Shown here piece after piece: positions 23,761 through 34,491 of a stretch of DNA of 64,000 nt. Each line of letters begins with the position of its first letter. The first letter of the stretch is position 1. The notes under the pieces are model-generated. The model had not been told where the DNA came from and searched no databases. It saw nothing but the letters and a program-made list of their open reading frames with translations. The position numbers and the translations under genes are program-made. The DNA is from Cycas panzhihuaensis (Eukaryota > Cycadophyta), in assembly GCA_023213395.1 (NCBI GenBank), contig CM041465.1, positions 161,083,741 to 161,147,740 on the forward strand, given 5' to 3'.

Positions 23761-24047
23761 ATGTATATGAAGTCAACCCCACATCCTATAGGTATAACCT
23801 ACTTTCTCAGAATGTAACTAAGGACATTGATATTAAATCTAAATCTATCGATTATACGAGTATTAATAATAACATAAAAAACCTAGACCCAAACCTAAAT
23901 CTCCCTTTTAACCCAAACCCTTACCTTAATTCACCTCTTGATACCCTAACCCTTTCTAACCCTAACCTTTCCTCTACCTCTGGTGTGGGTCCTAAGGTAG
24001 ATTTCCCTTCTCCACCACCATCTTAGCCTAAAGAAGGAAGTAACAAA
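23761..24047 (+). pseudogene. Gypsy-E PR-RT spacer, left of Copia B
   Basis: An open stretch rich in Asn, Pro, Leu and Ser (NPNPYLNSPLDTLTLSNPNL) runs to NKPF. It continues after Copia B at 31631 as SSSLEVHLPRKRSFSTIDAK in the same frame if one TSD copy is skipped. The CCCTAAC motifs near 23945 are codons here, not telomere repeats. Confidence 0.6.
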
Positions 24048-24052
24048 CCTTT

Positions 24053-24349
24053 TGAAAAGAGTGGATCTATCCTTCATCTCCATGCACTAAACACAAAGGC
24101 AAACATGGGAGCAAGAGAAACTTGAGAGAAAGAAAGTAGCTCTCACAAAATGGGGAGGTAAGAATGAATCTCCTCCATTGAGCTTTACTTTTATATTGAG
24201 AGAGGGAGCATTTGAGTTAGGTGAAATGAAATTACACATAATGCACATGAAAGTGCATTTCACTTAAGTGATCTAATTTAAAGTTCACTTAAGACCCTTT
24301 TTCGAAATAATCAACTAATGTAATGACCTTATGTCATTAATCCTTTTCA
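24053..24349 (-). repeat. Copia B 3' LTR
   Basis: On the plus strand it starts TGAAAAGAGTGG and ends AATCCTTTTCA. It is followed by ATCTCCCCCTT, the complement of the polypurine tract AAGGGGGAGAT. Confidence 0.93.
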
Positions 24350-24767
24350 ATCTCCCCCTTAATGATAGAAGGTCATTTCATTCTATTTTATTCTATCCTA
24401 TGAGGTCTTCATTTAAGCCTCTTACAAAGCAAACTAGTATGATACTTTTGTGGGAAACCCTCATGGGAAGAAAACCCACAAATTTTCTAATCTACTAACC
24501 TGGCTCAGGCAGCTCTTTAAATGTAGCCAGATAGCCAATCAGTACAATAAATTTTGTAGCTAAAATCTACTGAGTCTCCATATACCATTTGGTCATCCCC
24601 ATACCCTTTCGGGTTTTCACGAGTTAGATTTTCCAAAATGATACAACCCTTATCCTTCGCACCCACATGGGGTTTTCACGAATGGGATAGGCAGAGACTT
24701 ACTCTTGTCCTTCCGCCCACAAGGGGTTTTCACGAAGGAGGCAGTATGATGGTCTATTGTCATCTCC
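24350..24767 (-). other. Copia B 3' UTR with conserved repeats and polypurine tract
   Basis: The polypurine tract AAGGGGGAGAT lies at 24350-24360 (complement). Nearby, on the element strand, an inverted repeat TTGTGGG...CCCACAA (24448-24482 region) can form a stem. Three copies of a GTGAAAACCC-type motif (near 24615, 24672 and 24728) have a 56-58 bp period. Copia A (47280-47430) and C (46170-46310) have the same arrangement. Confidence 0.7.
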
Positions 24768-25500
24768 TTAAATTAGTCGAAATGGAGGCCCTAAAGGGTG
24801 AGTTACTTTCAGCTGTTCAAACTTCTCTCTTGGTGGTTTGGTGAAGATATCAGCCACTTGATCTGCTGTGGGGCAGTACTCCAATTGAATTGTGCCATCA
24901 TGAACTAGTTCTCTAATCCTGTGGACTTTTGTACTTATATGTTTGGTACGATCATGAAATACAGGATTTTTAGCCATCTAGATTGTAGATTAATTATCTA
25001 CATGTAAGCTAGTAGAACTTGTTTGGGTGGCATTTAATGTATTCAACAATTTTCTAAGCCATATCACCTCCTTGCTTGTCTCAAAAGCAGCAATGTACTC
25101 AGCTTTAGCAGTTGAGTCTGCAACTATCTTCTGCCATCTGGATCTCCATGATATTGGTCTTTGTTCAAGAAATGTTATGTACCGGGCGTAGATCTTCCTG
25201 TGTCTTTATCTCGTGAAGTCGAGTCATGTATGCATAAAGTTTAAATTACGCATTGGGTTCATACAATGGACCATATTTGCTAGTCGTCTTTAGGTACCTC
25301 AACACTCGTGTGCGACTTGCCAATGATTACGCTTAGGATTTGTCATGAATCTTGCAAGAATCTTGAAGCAGTGTGCAATATCTGGCCTTGTGTTGGTAGT
25401 ATAGATGAGACTACCTACAAGTTGCCTATAGAGTGTTGCGTGTGCCTCCCTATTGTCACCATTAACTGAGAGCTTAATATTAGGCTCCATAGGTGTATCC
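24768..25500 (-). pseudogene. Copia B RNase H
   Basis: It reads EPNIKLSVNGDNREAHATLY, RQLVGSLIYTTNTRPDIAHC, then MAKNPVFHDRTKHISTKVHR, IQLEYCPTADQVADIFTKPP. It removes the RNA of the RNA/DNA hybrid. There are frame changes relative to RT (near 25490) and stops in the middle portion (25000-25300). Confidence 0.85.
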
Positions 25501-26280
25501 TTTGGTGAGCACCTTCCAACTGAAACTTTGTCAGAAGATCATTGATATATTTTTTTTGGGAGAGAAAGATTTTGCCATCCTTTTGAGTTACTTCAATTCC
25601 CAAGTAATATTTCATCAACCCGAGGTCAGACAATTCAAAAGTTTTAGCAAGGTCCTTCTTTAGCTAGCTGATTACCTGTTCACTATTCCCCGTTATGAGC
25701 ATGTCATCCACAAAGATTAAGAGGTAAGTGATTTTATCATTTTGGCGCTTGATGAATAATGTTGCATCAATATCTTGATGGTCACAAACCTCATATCCAA
25801 GTTGCCTCATTCTTTTAGACAACTTGGTAAACCAAGAACGAGGGGCTTGCTTTAGGCCGTACAAGGACTTTTTGAGCCTACAAACTTTATGCTCTGGCCA
25901 ATCAATCTCGTATCCTTACAGGTGAGCCATGTAAATTTCTTCTTTAAGGTCCCCATTGAGAAATACGGTCTTAACATCAAGTTGGTGGATTTTCCAACCC
26001 TGTTGAGCAGCCAAGGCTATAAGAGTTCTGATTGTAGGCCACTTGGTTGTAGGAGCAAGGATTTCAGTGTAGTCAATGCCTTCCCTTTGCGTGAATCCTT
26101 TTGCTACCAACCTTGCCTTGTGTTTTTCTAGGGTGCCATCCGATCTATACTTGTTTTGAACACCTATTTATTTTGAACTACCTTTCTTCCAAGTGGTAGA
26201 TCAACAAGCTCCCATGTACCATTCTTAATAAGAGATTGATACTCTTCGTTCATGGCATTTCTCCAAGTCGCATGCTTCTG
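25501..26280 (-). pseudogene. Copia B reverse transcriptase
   Basis: Motifs: VAKGFTQREGIDYTEILAPT, WKIHQLDVKTVFLNGDLKEE, MYGLKQAPRSWFTKLSKRMR, and the catalytic box LIFVDDMLITG (about 25690), which is intact here but N-mutated in Copia A. MSDLGLMKYYLGIEVTQKDG follows. One frame, that of the gag start at 29284, covers 26419 down to about 25415, with only a few stops. Confidence 0.9.
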
Positions 26281-27680
26281 ACTTCTTGATGTACGTTAGG
26301 GGCTCTTCATTAAGAGCAAGATGCAGTTCTGTTGGTTCAAGCTCAATGGAAAGTGATTCATGCATCCTTGCTCTATGGGCACTTCTAGTGCCAGTTTTGC
26401 CTACCTCATCTAGTCGCATGTCCTTGTGTGGTGGTAGGCTTCACGAAACCTCGAGTTGGGAATGAGGTTTTCATTTCCACAACCTCTTGATCTTCGTTTT
26501 GATCCACGAAAAGGATCATGTGAAATATTTGTACGGAGGAAGTTGGCGATCTTTGGAGAAGATGGGCCAGCCACAGATGTTGGAGAAGATGATCCTTCTG
26601 CTATGGCTTTGCCTTTGTCAACTTGGTTGTTCACAAATGATGGTGCTAGATGTGTACACATTGGATTTGAGTCACAGCTTGTATCCTCTGAGGCTCTATT
26701 ATCAGATTATAAGATTTTAAGTAACTGTTCAGCATCTCCCCCCCTAAATTTTAGAATTTGGACATCAAATTTAGTAGCATCATTAAATCGGTATGAAGGC
26801 ATCTTGGAGTCAAGTCTGAGTAATTGATCTTCAGTCTCTACAAAGATAACATCTCTAGTGATGATGATTTTGCGCTCTGAAGGTATAAAAACCTTGTATC
26901 CCTTTTTGTCCATAGGGTATCTGACAAAGATGCCTTTGATGGCTCTATCTTGGAGCTTATTTCTATGTTCTGCAAAATATGAGCATAACAAGTAGAGCCA
27001 AAAATTACAAGTGGGAGATAGAGGGGTTTGTCCATACCACATTTCATGTGGAGAGGCCGAGCTTGGAGGGACTAACGGTGTTGATGCAATACATAGCGAT
27101 CCGGATAGCCTCGGCCCAAAGATAGATAGGGACATTCTTATATACCGGCCATAGCACGAGCCATATTCATGATGGTCTGTTCATGCGCTCGGTAACTCCA
27201 TTTTGCTAGGGTGTACCTAGCGGTGAGTCGATGTTTGATTCCATGTTGGCGTAGAGTGCGATTCAAACTCATTAGATGTGTACTACGCCACCATTGTCGG
27301 GTCTTGAGTATTTTGATCTTGAATCTAGATTCATTTTCCACGTGGGCCTTGAAAGCTTGAAACATAGAAAAGCTTCATCTTTCTTTGAGAAAAGCAACCC
27401 ATACTTTCTTGGTAAAATCATCAATGAAAGTAATATAGTACCATACATTTGATAGAAGGGATGGGCATAGTACCGCATATATCCGAGTGTACAAAATTGT
27501 AAAGGTTGGCTAGATTTCCACTGACTACGAGGAAAGGGTTGTCTTTGAGATTTAGCAATAATACATGCTTCACATTTAAAGGGCTTAGAGGGAAACTTAG
27601 GCAAACCAGGAAGAGTGTCTTGTAGTTCTCTTAAGCGATCAATTTTGATATGGCCCATACAAGCATGCCATAGAGCTGCT
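26281..27680 (-). pseudogene. Copia B integrase and linker
   Basis: The GAG-pre-integrase zinc domain reads MGHIKIDRLRELQDTLPG...CEACIIAKSQRQPFPRSQWK (27658 down to about 27480). Core pieces are VENESRFKIKILKT and MNMARAM (27135-27365) and the C-terminal part FVRYPMDKKGYKVFIPSERK, IIITRDVIFVETEDQLL. The serine-rich linker follows (26410-26661, SPTSVAGPSSPKIANFL). Frame changes occur near 27400 and again near 26420. Confidence 0.82.
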
Positions 27681-28130
27681 TGGGATAACTTTTGAGGGGT
27701 CAGGGTTGTGGTAAAACAAATTCATCATCAACAAAGTGGGCTTGAGGAGGATGGTGAGCCGGTTAGGCGAAAAAGTTTACCATCAAGAATTAGGTCATAA
27801 CCCACGGATTTGAAGGAGGGTGAATGACACGAGAGAGTTTGATTGTTTGCGATTACACTTAGATCAAATCCACGAGAGACAAGGGTGGACGGGGAGGCGG
27901 TTACGCTTTAGGCGAGGAATATATAAAACATCAACAAGTGTAAAATCTGGAAGGCACAGGAGTTTCGAGCAAGCAGTTCAAGTCCTTGATGGTGAGATGA
28001 TTTGTCAGCCATGTGTACAACACCACGAACTTCAGAGTCAAAATCTTGAAAGAACTGACGATGACAAGTCATGTGTTGTGTTGTTCCAGTATCCATGATT
28101 CACAATGAAGTATTTGAGGTAGCACTATTT
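27681..28130 (-). pseudogene. Copia B protease
   Basis: MDTGTTQHMTCHRQFFQDFD starts at 28096. The active box DTGT is preserved, while Copia A and C have lost it. The rest (27700-27900) is damaged, but VRGVVHMADKSS is readable. Confidence 0.75.
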
Positions 28131-29284
28131 GCAACTCCAAGTGGTGAAGGCAAAAGTGAATAAGCAAAGCCACAATGAGCCTCAATATACTTAGTGGATC
28201 TATCAATAACATTTGATGAAGTGGTCCCAATTCTTTGAAGGTGTGCATGAGCAAATTGCGTTCCACCAAAAGCATCTTCAAAAGAAGTATTATAAACATT
28301 ATGTGCACCATGGCGCTGTTGATAACTTGGTAGTTTGTTGGTGGCGGATTACGCAATTTTTGGCATAATGTCCTCTTCTATTACACCTTTGGCACACGAT
28401 TGTTTGATTTCCAGTCCAAGTATTGGGTAATTTGGATTGTCTCGATTCTTGAATCTAGGTCGGGTTGATTATTTTGGCCTTGGCCTTGAGATTATTTTGT
28501 TAGAATTGAGGAGCACATTGACTAAGAGGATGTTGTCCTTGTTGTCTACCTCTTCCTCTTCCACGGAATTACCACCTCTGAGAGTATTGACCTTGATTTT
28601 GGTGTAACAAAGATCTTCTTCCACTTCAAAAGCAACATCAATTGGATCGATGTAGTGGCAAAGTTGGTATCAAAGGTCTTATCAAATTCAATGAACTTAT
28701 CGGCCAAGATCCTCAAAGTTTAGGGTCTTCAAAGTTCCACTGGATTGAAGACTCCCCAATAGATTTTTATAATCTGGGATATGGAGACATGACTGAATCA
28801 AGAAAGCCCATGTAATGCATTGAGTTTTAAAATCTTTATCAATGGCTTGCTTGATTAGACGAAGGAGATTGATTGTCTCACTTGCATGTCCTTTCTACAT
28901 TTTCAATTTGTTCATCTTCAGCACTAAGTGAACAAATTCTAAGTCTGATTTAGTGTAAAAGTTCTTCTTAAGAACTTTCCATGCTGTATCATGTGTAGCT
29001 TCATCAATGAGATTATGCAGGGAATAATCAGTGACAAGCAGTATCCCTGCACAGATTTTATCATTATTAAGTTCCCATTGGCGTTTAGCTTCTGACGGCT
29101 TGGGAGCGGTTGGAGCACCTCTGCTCAAGCGATTGTAGTAGCAGAATGCAATGTGGTGTAGGTTGTAAGTGATCTCTCCATAGACCTTCATACTTTGCGG
29201 CATTTACGACACGATGAACTACATGTCCCAATTTTCTTTCCATTTTAGAATGCAGTTCACATTTTGCTTGAACTGTGAAGACAT
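28131..29284 (-). pseudogene. Copia B gag
   Basis: It starts at the ATG 29284 (MSSQFK context shared with A and C). UBN2-type gag is seen as SEAKRQWELNNDKICAGILL and FVHLVLKMNKLKM. The zinc knuckle CQRCNRRGHYAKNC (28394 to 28353) is intact. Stops and at least one frame change are present between them. Confidence 0.82.
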
Positions 29285-31313
29285 TGTGTCTTTTTAGAAG
29301 GGAAGAAATGAACAAGGGACTATAAAAGTGATGGCAATAAATGACCGATCACTATTTACAAATGGGAAATGTAATAAAGTAGTGTAGAAGAAGGAAGAAG
29401 AAGTGAGAATGGTTGCTCAAAGATGAAGGGAGCAACTTAGAGAAAAGTCACCAACACTTGTGACAAATATTAACCTGACGCAGCAGGAATATGAGAAGCG
29501 CTAAGATAAAAATTGGCCACTAACACTTATGGCAAATATTAACCTGACGCAGTAGGAATATGAGAAGCACTATGATTGTGATTACACTATGGATCACTTT
29601 TTACAAATAAGTAAGTGATCAATATACAAGATTGTAGGCCAATGTAGAAGTTGACATCATTGGGTTTACACAACTTGAAACTCAAATGTAGGATGTGTAA
29701 TCAACCCAATAACCTCTAACTTGTGTCTAACGTGTAGTTGAGGTTGTTGAAGGAATGCCTAGGCTTCTAGTAGAATTAATTTGGCCTTCACCCGCGATAC
29801 TCGCAATCGTGCTTGGTGATGAAATCCAAGTCTGTGAGCCTGTGTACTCCCAATCCTCACCCAATTCACCAATGAGCAGCTATATACCTCCTCTAAAGAG
29901 TGGTACGTACATACCCATGGCTATGACGGATATTGGATTGGGTATATTTTAATCTTGTATTAAAGTTTCAGTTTTCCCAGTTGGTTATCAGGATGATCCC
30001 TGATTGAGGCACGATGGTATGGCTAACCAAACCTCACCAATATTCTGGTTTAGTCCAGTCCCAACTTGAAACCCACACCTCCTTTATGGCACGGCATTCT
30101 GCCAACCAAGGTATCTCAACCTTGGCGAGTGTGTGAATAGGTACAAGATGGCGAAAAATAGCGTACGTGATGCGTTCCTTTTAGGAAGAGTGAAAAGATT
30201 ATCGAATTGTATCAAACGTACATTTAACTAAAAATAATGCTTGCTTGGAGTGCTTTTGGAGTGCTTGCTTGAAGTGCCTTTGGAGTGCTTGCTTTGAGTG
30301 ATTTTAGAGTGATGGAATGCAATGCTAATAAGTGAGTGAGGACACTAGATATTGCTCTGATCCAGGTATTTTTTTTTCTCACTTTTACAATGGGCTTTTA
30401 AGCCTTATAAAAAGGAAGAAATTTTCTTCTTTTTTTTTTTCTTTTTTTTGTTAATACAAAAAAAAAGTACTTTTCACTAAATCTGTAATAACATTCTCCC
30501 ACGATGTCGAAATGGAGTGCCAGTTTTTGTGCTACAGATTAGACTCATAGCTTCATCTTCAAGAAGTGGAATCAGGTCCAAATAAGTTCTGGAACGTTTT
30601 TGACAGCCCCGCAAAGTTAGGAAATTATATTTTTCTAGAATTCTTACTAAAAATAACTGCTGTTCACTAAAACAGCAATAACTTCCTCATACGACATCCA
30701 AATTAGGTACCAGTTTTTGCAATGGAAATTAGACTCAGAGCCCCATCTTTGACAATTGGAATCACTTCAATTGGATCTCTGTAGAATATTTTGCAGACCT
30801 GTGAAGTTTAATAATCAAATTATATTTCTGTAGAAATTTCAGCTTGCTAATATCTCATTAACACATGATACCATATGAAATTTCCATCATTTTTTGATCA
30901 CCAGGATCCCAATATGGGCAAGGTAAGAGCATAAAATGATATATATTTTAAATGGCTCAAAATTCTTTAAAAAGAATGGGTAAAAACTCCCCTTACAATC
31001 ATTCTTCTAAATGCTGGAAAAATTTTGGCAGCATTTCCCCTTGTTAAATGGATAAAAAAGGGAAAAGAAAAAGAAGAATGAGATAGCATGAATGGCCAGC
31101 AAAGGATTGGAATCCTTGGGCCTTACAACTCCTTGTATTATGATTCCAAACCTGCAAAAGAGAAAGGAAAAGTAAACAATACAAAATATACTATCATAAT
31201 AACTTGAAAATATTTCTAAATTCACTTTCACAATCTCCTTCACCACATGGATTGTGGGGGAGAAGGAAGTGATGGCTCCATTGCAAGTGCAAGTGGGGAA
31301 TATGAAGGAAGCA
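29285..31313 (-). other. Copia B untranslated leader
   Basis: It is 2 kb, homologous to the leaders of A and C. It has three copies of a 20-23 bp unit around GGAGTGCTTGCTT (30239-30310 on the plus strand) and the two-copy AGACTCA/AAGTTATTGC-type unit (30480-30790). A T-rich slippage tract is near 30429-30450. Confidence 0.72.
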
Positions 31314-31314
31314 A

Positions 31315-31326
31315 GCTCTGATACCA
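31315..31326 (-). other. Copia B primer binding site
   Basis: GCTCTGATACCA on the plus strand is the complement of TGGTATCAGAGC, the initiator tRNA-Met primer site. It is intact and 2 bp from the LTR. Confidence 0.93.
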
Positions 31327-31328
31327 CA

Positions 31329-31625
31329 TGAAAAGAGTGGATCTATCCTTCATCTCCATGCACTAAACACAAAGGCAAACATGGGAGCAAGAGAGACTTA
31401 AGGGAAAGAAAGTAGCTCTCACAAAATGGGGAGGTAAGAATGAATCTCCTCCATTGAGCTTTACTTTCTTATTGAGAGAGGGAGCATTTGAGTTAGGTGA
31501 AATGAAATTACACATAATGCACATGAAAGTGCATTTCACTTAACTGATCTAATTTAAAGTTCACTTAAGACCCTTTTTTGAAATAATCAACTAATGTAAT
31601 GACCTTATGTCATTAACCCTTTTCA
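31329..31625 (-). repeat. Copia B 5' LTR
   Basis: 297 bp, differing from 24053-24349 at 8 places by my count. It ends on the plus strand ACCCTTTTCA next to TSD CCTTT. Confidence 0.93.
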
Positions 31626-31630
31626 CCTTT

Positions 31631-32205
31631 CTCATCTTCTTTAGAGGTACACCTACCTAGAAAAAGATCCTTTTCAACCATCGATGCCAAATTTAGGGAA
31701 GAAGAAAAGGAACTTGCTGAGAGTATCCCTAGAGATTCTAGTCTAGGAAACAAAATTGCCACTCTACAAGATAGAAATCATGGAGAATAAGTTAGAGATT
31801 ATGTGAAGCCCTTTTATGAAGAACCACTATGTGGAATTTCCCATTTGATACATTGTAGAGAACATTGGTTGGAAGAAGGAATAATAAACCAAGATCAATT
31901 AAGGGATTATAAGAAGAAACTAACAAAGCATACCACACCAAGGAAAAGGTCAAAAGAGATAAGGCACGACCGCCATGACAATACATTGTATTTCAATAAG
32001 GGTGATCAAGTATGGTGATTCGACAACAAATCCCAATCACCCTAGGGAGAATTGAAGATGCATTAGAAAGGCCCATATATAATTGAGAAGGTGTACTAAA
32101 ATGGCACTATCCAGTTGAAGAAACTATCAGGCCAACTACTACCTAAAATGGTTAAGGGTCGTAAACTGAAATCCTATATCAACTAGCATGGAGCAACTTA
32201 CCAAT
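31631..32205 (+). pseudogene. Gypsy-E spacer fused to integrase C-terminal domain
   Basis: The first part continues the spacer (STIDAKFREEEKELAESIPR, DYVKPFYEEPLCGISHLIHC). From about 31930 it reads as the end of integrase: NTLYFNKGDQVW, then KMH-stop-KGPYIIEKVY and GTIQLKKLSGQLLPKMVKGR. This matches the usual GDLVW...GPY-V module. RT, RNase H and the integrase core, normally about 2.5 kb, are missing between the two, so the junction lies near 31900-31960. Its product could not transpose by itself. Confidence 0.7.
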
Positions 32206-32518
32206 CGAATCAGCTGGTTATACCATATTGTGTTGCATGATGTTGAGACAAATCGGATTGCCTTGATACTGGAACATGATTCAGTTTGGTATGTAACAAA
32301 AAATACAAAAAAAAAAAAAAAGAATAAAAAAAGAATAAAACAACTGTAACTCATATCATACAAATAAGCAATATGGTAAAGCATAGAGGAAAGATATATT
32401 ATCATACAAAAAATCAAGGGAAAACAAGACAAAGGCATTAAAAAAAATAGAAAAAATCAAATATTCTATGTATGTACATATCAAACACACTATACATATC
32501 AAAAAAGGAACTTCTATT
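32206..32518 (+). other. Gypsy-E stretch between integrase end and small ORF
   Basis: No coding signal. It holds a long A-rich tract (32299-32340) likely made by slippage, and an A/T-rich segment. The minus-strand ORFs here (32139-32438, 32356-32793) are Phe/Leu-rich shadows. Confidence 0.55.
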
Positions 32519-32880
32519 CCACACTGTACCAAACAAGTGATACGAAGAAGTGCTAAGAGGAGACGAGATGAGGGAAAACCTAAGGAAGAAGTTGAAGTAA
32601 AACTCTCCCTTGAGGAATGGATGAAGTTTTTCCCTATAATGGAAATATGGGAGACATCATCACAGCCAACCCAAATGGAAGGAAAAACATAAGAAACAAT
32701 TTGTTTGATCAAAGGGAGGAATATAAGGCAGAAATAAATGCCCTTCAAGAAAAGATCAAAGAGAAAGATGTTATAATAGCAATCCTCACTCAAATCAATC
32801 AGGAAATTTTAGCCGCATGAAACCCAGCAGTAGAGCAAAGGCAGCAAGAGCAACCTTAGAATAGAGAGGGGGAGGCATAC
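32519..32880 (+). pseudogene. Gypsy-E small downstream ORF, coiled-coil-like
   Basis: Two overlapping frames, joined by a single shift near 32630, make one product of about 100 residues: a basic start (RRSAKRRRDEGKPKEEVEVK), SLEEWMKFF, then DQREEYKAEINALQEKIKEK and DVIIAILTQINQEILAA. The heptad-like Leu/Ile spacing in the second half suggests a coiled coil. It lies after integrase and before the 3' LTR. I do not recognise the family. A purine tract AGAGAGGGGGAGGC follows (32863-32876), though it is about 70 bp from the LTR. Confidence 0.5.
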
Positions 32881-32944
32881 CCCAAATTTTAAAATTTTTT
32901 ATTGAGCAAGGATGCTCAACCCAATCATATTGGCTCAGGATAGA

Positions 32945-33840
32945 TGTTGGGATATATTTTGACATATGGACTTTGAGGAAGATGGAATATAGGCTTGTAT
33001 TAACTAGAGGAATGCAGGTAGAGACCATACGGGGGTACGCATAGTGGAAAAAGATGGAAAATATGCAATTTGGGTACGTATGATAAATATGTACCTAGTT
33101 ACATACCTTTTTAGGTATGCATTGCATACCATTTTTGGTACGCTAGAAGACAACAAGATACATATGGATAAATCTGACCCAAAGGCACCTAGAAATGATG
33201 ATGTCATCCCAAAAGGACATATGTACAGATGTACGGATCAGAAAAGACACAATTAAGGAGACTTAATCATGTGTAAAGTGAAGGGGTACCTTGGTGACAA
33301 AAATGTATGGTTATGAGTTTGGGTCATAACCTTTCACCCAAAAGGCATCAAAGGGACATATTTAATGATGCTTTGAGGAACATTCTAGTGTGAGAGCTTA
33401 GTGATTCAATCCTATAGTATACTCTCAAGGGTGAGGGCCAAGTATTCAGACACTCAATGGTATGGGAGCCAGTACATATGACAGTAGCCTAAAGCAGTGT
33501 ATAGTATTATGTACCTTCTGGGTACGCATGTGATAGTAGCAGTGTATGTGGTTGGAATGCACAGGGAATGCATTCCAACACCCTGTGTACAAAGACTTAT
33601 TGCTTAATGAAAGAAGAGTTACATGGAAATGTTAATTTTATGTCTTATAAAGATTGGATGCTGAATATATGCTAATTACTGTATTGTTGTATGTAAACTA
33701 TGATATGATTATGTGGAATTGTTAATAAATCTATATGATCTATGTGGATGAATATGTTGACTATATCCTAGACTAGACTACCTGTGTTATCTTAACAAGT
33801 GTACCCTTCCTATAAGTGTAGTAGGAAACCTAAGTCAATA
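32945..33840 (+). repeat. Gypsy-E 3' LTR
   Basis: 896 bp, paired with 19858-20763. It starts TGTTGGGATATATTTTGAC and ends AAGTCAATA. The last 40 bp differ more from the 5' copy than the rest. Confidence 0.88.
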
Positions 33841-33845
33841 GCTAC

Positions 33846-34491
33846 AGCTCTAAAATGATCAAAAAATTAGCTCTATAGCAACATATTATAGGAGAATTCC
33901 CCTCTTCCTGTCACTCAGATGACATCTAGCTAGGTGACCATGTTCATCGCTATTAGAGTAACCCAATCCAACCTCTCCCTGGTCTCACATCTCCTGATTG
34001 TCTCCATCCAACTGCTAGGGATATCTCTGTAGTTCTATTTCTGGGAGATTTGAAACATAATACTTAATGTGATCAACTTCCTCACCTAAGGAATGCATGA
34101 TATAACCATACTCTAAACCGGTATCCCACCCCTCTCCCACCTGTCCTGGCCTATGAAGAACATGGTTGCCTCTATATGTGCAGCATCGTTATTAAGCAAT
34201 GCCCCTAGCAATGTTGGTGCTCCTCCTACCGGTACTTCCAAGATCCTTTGAATGTCCCCTAGTATGATAATGACATCCCTAATATAGGGGAGGTGGAATA
34301 CATGCTGCCTATGATCCCAATGGGCAATGATATCTACCAGGAGTTGCTGGTCTGAGGCATGTTGCGGCGTCCCAATAATCTTCAGTAATCCAATCTGCAT
34401 CTCCTTAAGGTCTGCTTATCTCCCCAAGTAAGCATCTTAATAAAACTCATCATCATGATGCCTATGTTTTTATGGTTGTCTACCACGATAA
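33846..34491 (-). pseudogene. Gypsy-1 antisense PMD gene, exon 2 (proximal part)
   Basis: On the minus strand from 34491: DNHKNIGIMMMSFIKM-like, then GLLKIIGTPQHASDQQLLVD, IIAHWDHRQHVFHLPYIRDV, ILGDIQRILEVPVGGAPTLL, AAHIEATMFFIGQDRWERGG. The pattern GLL..I....D..L...I..W....H.FHLP....T..D+..+LG+P+.G is that of the plant mobile domain (PMD, PF10536-like) seen in MAIN/MAIL proteins and in transposons. It aligns residue by residue with Gypsy-F (60928-61740). A small insertion near 34400 and stops break it, and Gypsy-E cuts it at 33846. Confidence 0.78.

Larger units (their letters stand above)
24053..31625 (-). mobile_element. Copia B, full-length LTR retrotransposon
   Basis: It has the same family features as Copia A and C, reversed. 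The LTRs 24053-24349 and 31329-31625 are 297 bp each with 8 differences by my count (about 2.7%), the lowest in the window, so this is the youngest insertion. Perfect TSD CCTTT (24048-24052; 31626-31630). The primer site, leader, gag, protease, integrase, RT, RNase H and polypurine tract are all recognisable. Stops and at least three frame changes inactivate it. Confidence 0.93.
19858..33840 (+). mobile_element. Gypsy-E, Ty3/Gypsy element lacking RT and integrase core
   Basis: The LTRs 19858-20763 and 32945-33840 are about 0.9 kb and clearly alike. The flanking TSD GCTAC (19853-19857; 33841-33845) is perfect. The interior has gag with several CCHC knuckles, a protease, a spacer, then directly the integrase C-terminal domain and a small downstream ORF. 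RT, RNase H and the catalytic integrase core are missing. Copia B is inserted in the spacer. Without Copia B the element is about 6.4 kb. It lies in exon 2 of the antisense PMD gene of Gypsy-1. Confidence 0.9.

Noticed and set aside
23900-23980. CCCTAACCC-like words suggesting telomere repeat
   Set aside because: They are irregular and lie inside an open Asn/Pro/Leu/Ser-rich spacer of Gypsy-E (NPNPYLNSPLDTLTL); no 7-bp periodicity.
30429-30450. T-rich run as a terminator or promoter element
   Set aside because: It is a homopolymer inside the Copia B leader; the counterparts in A and C have different lengths and there is no further support.
32299-32340. Long A tract that might mark the 3' end of a retroposed mRNA
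   Set aside because: It is internal to Gypsy-E with no flanking duplication; simple slippage is more likely.
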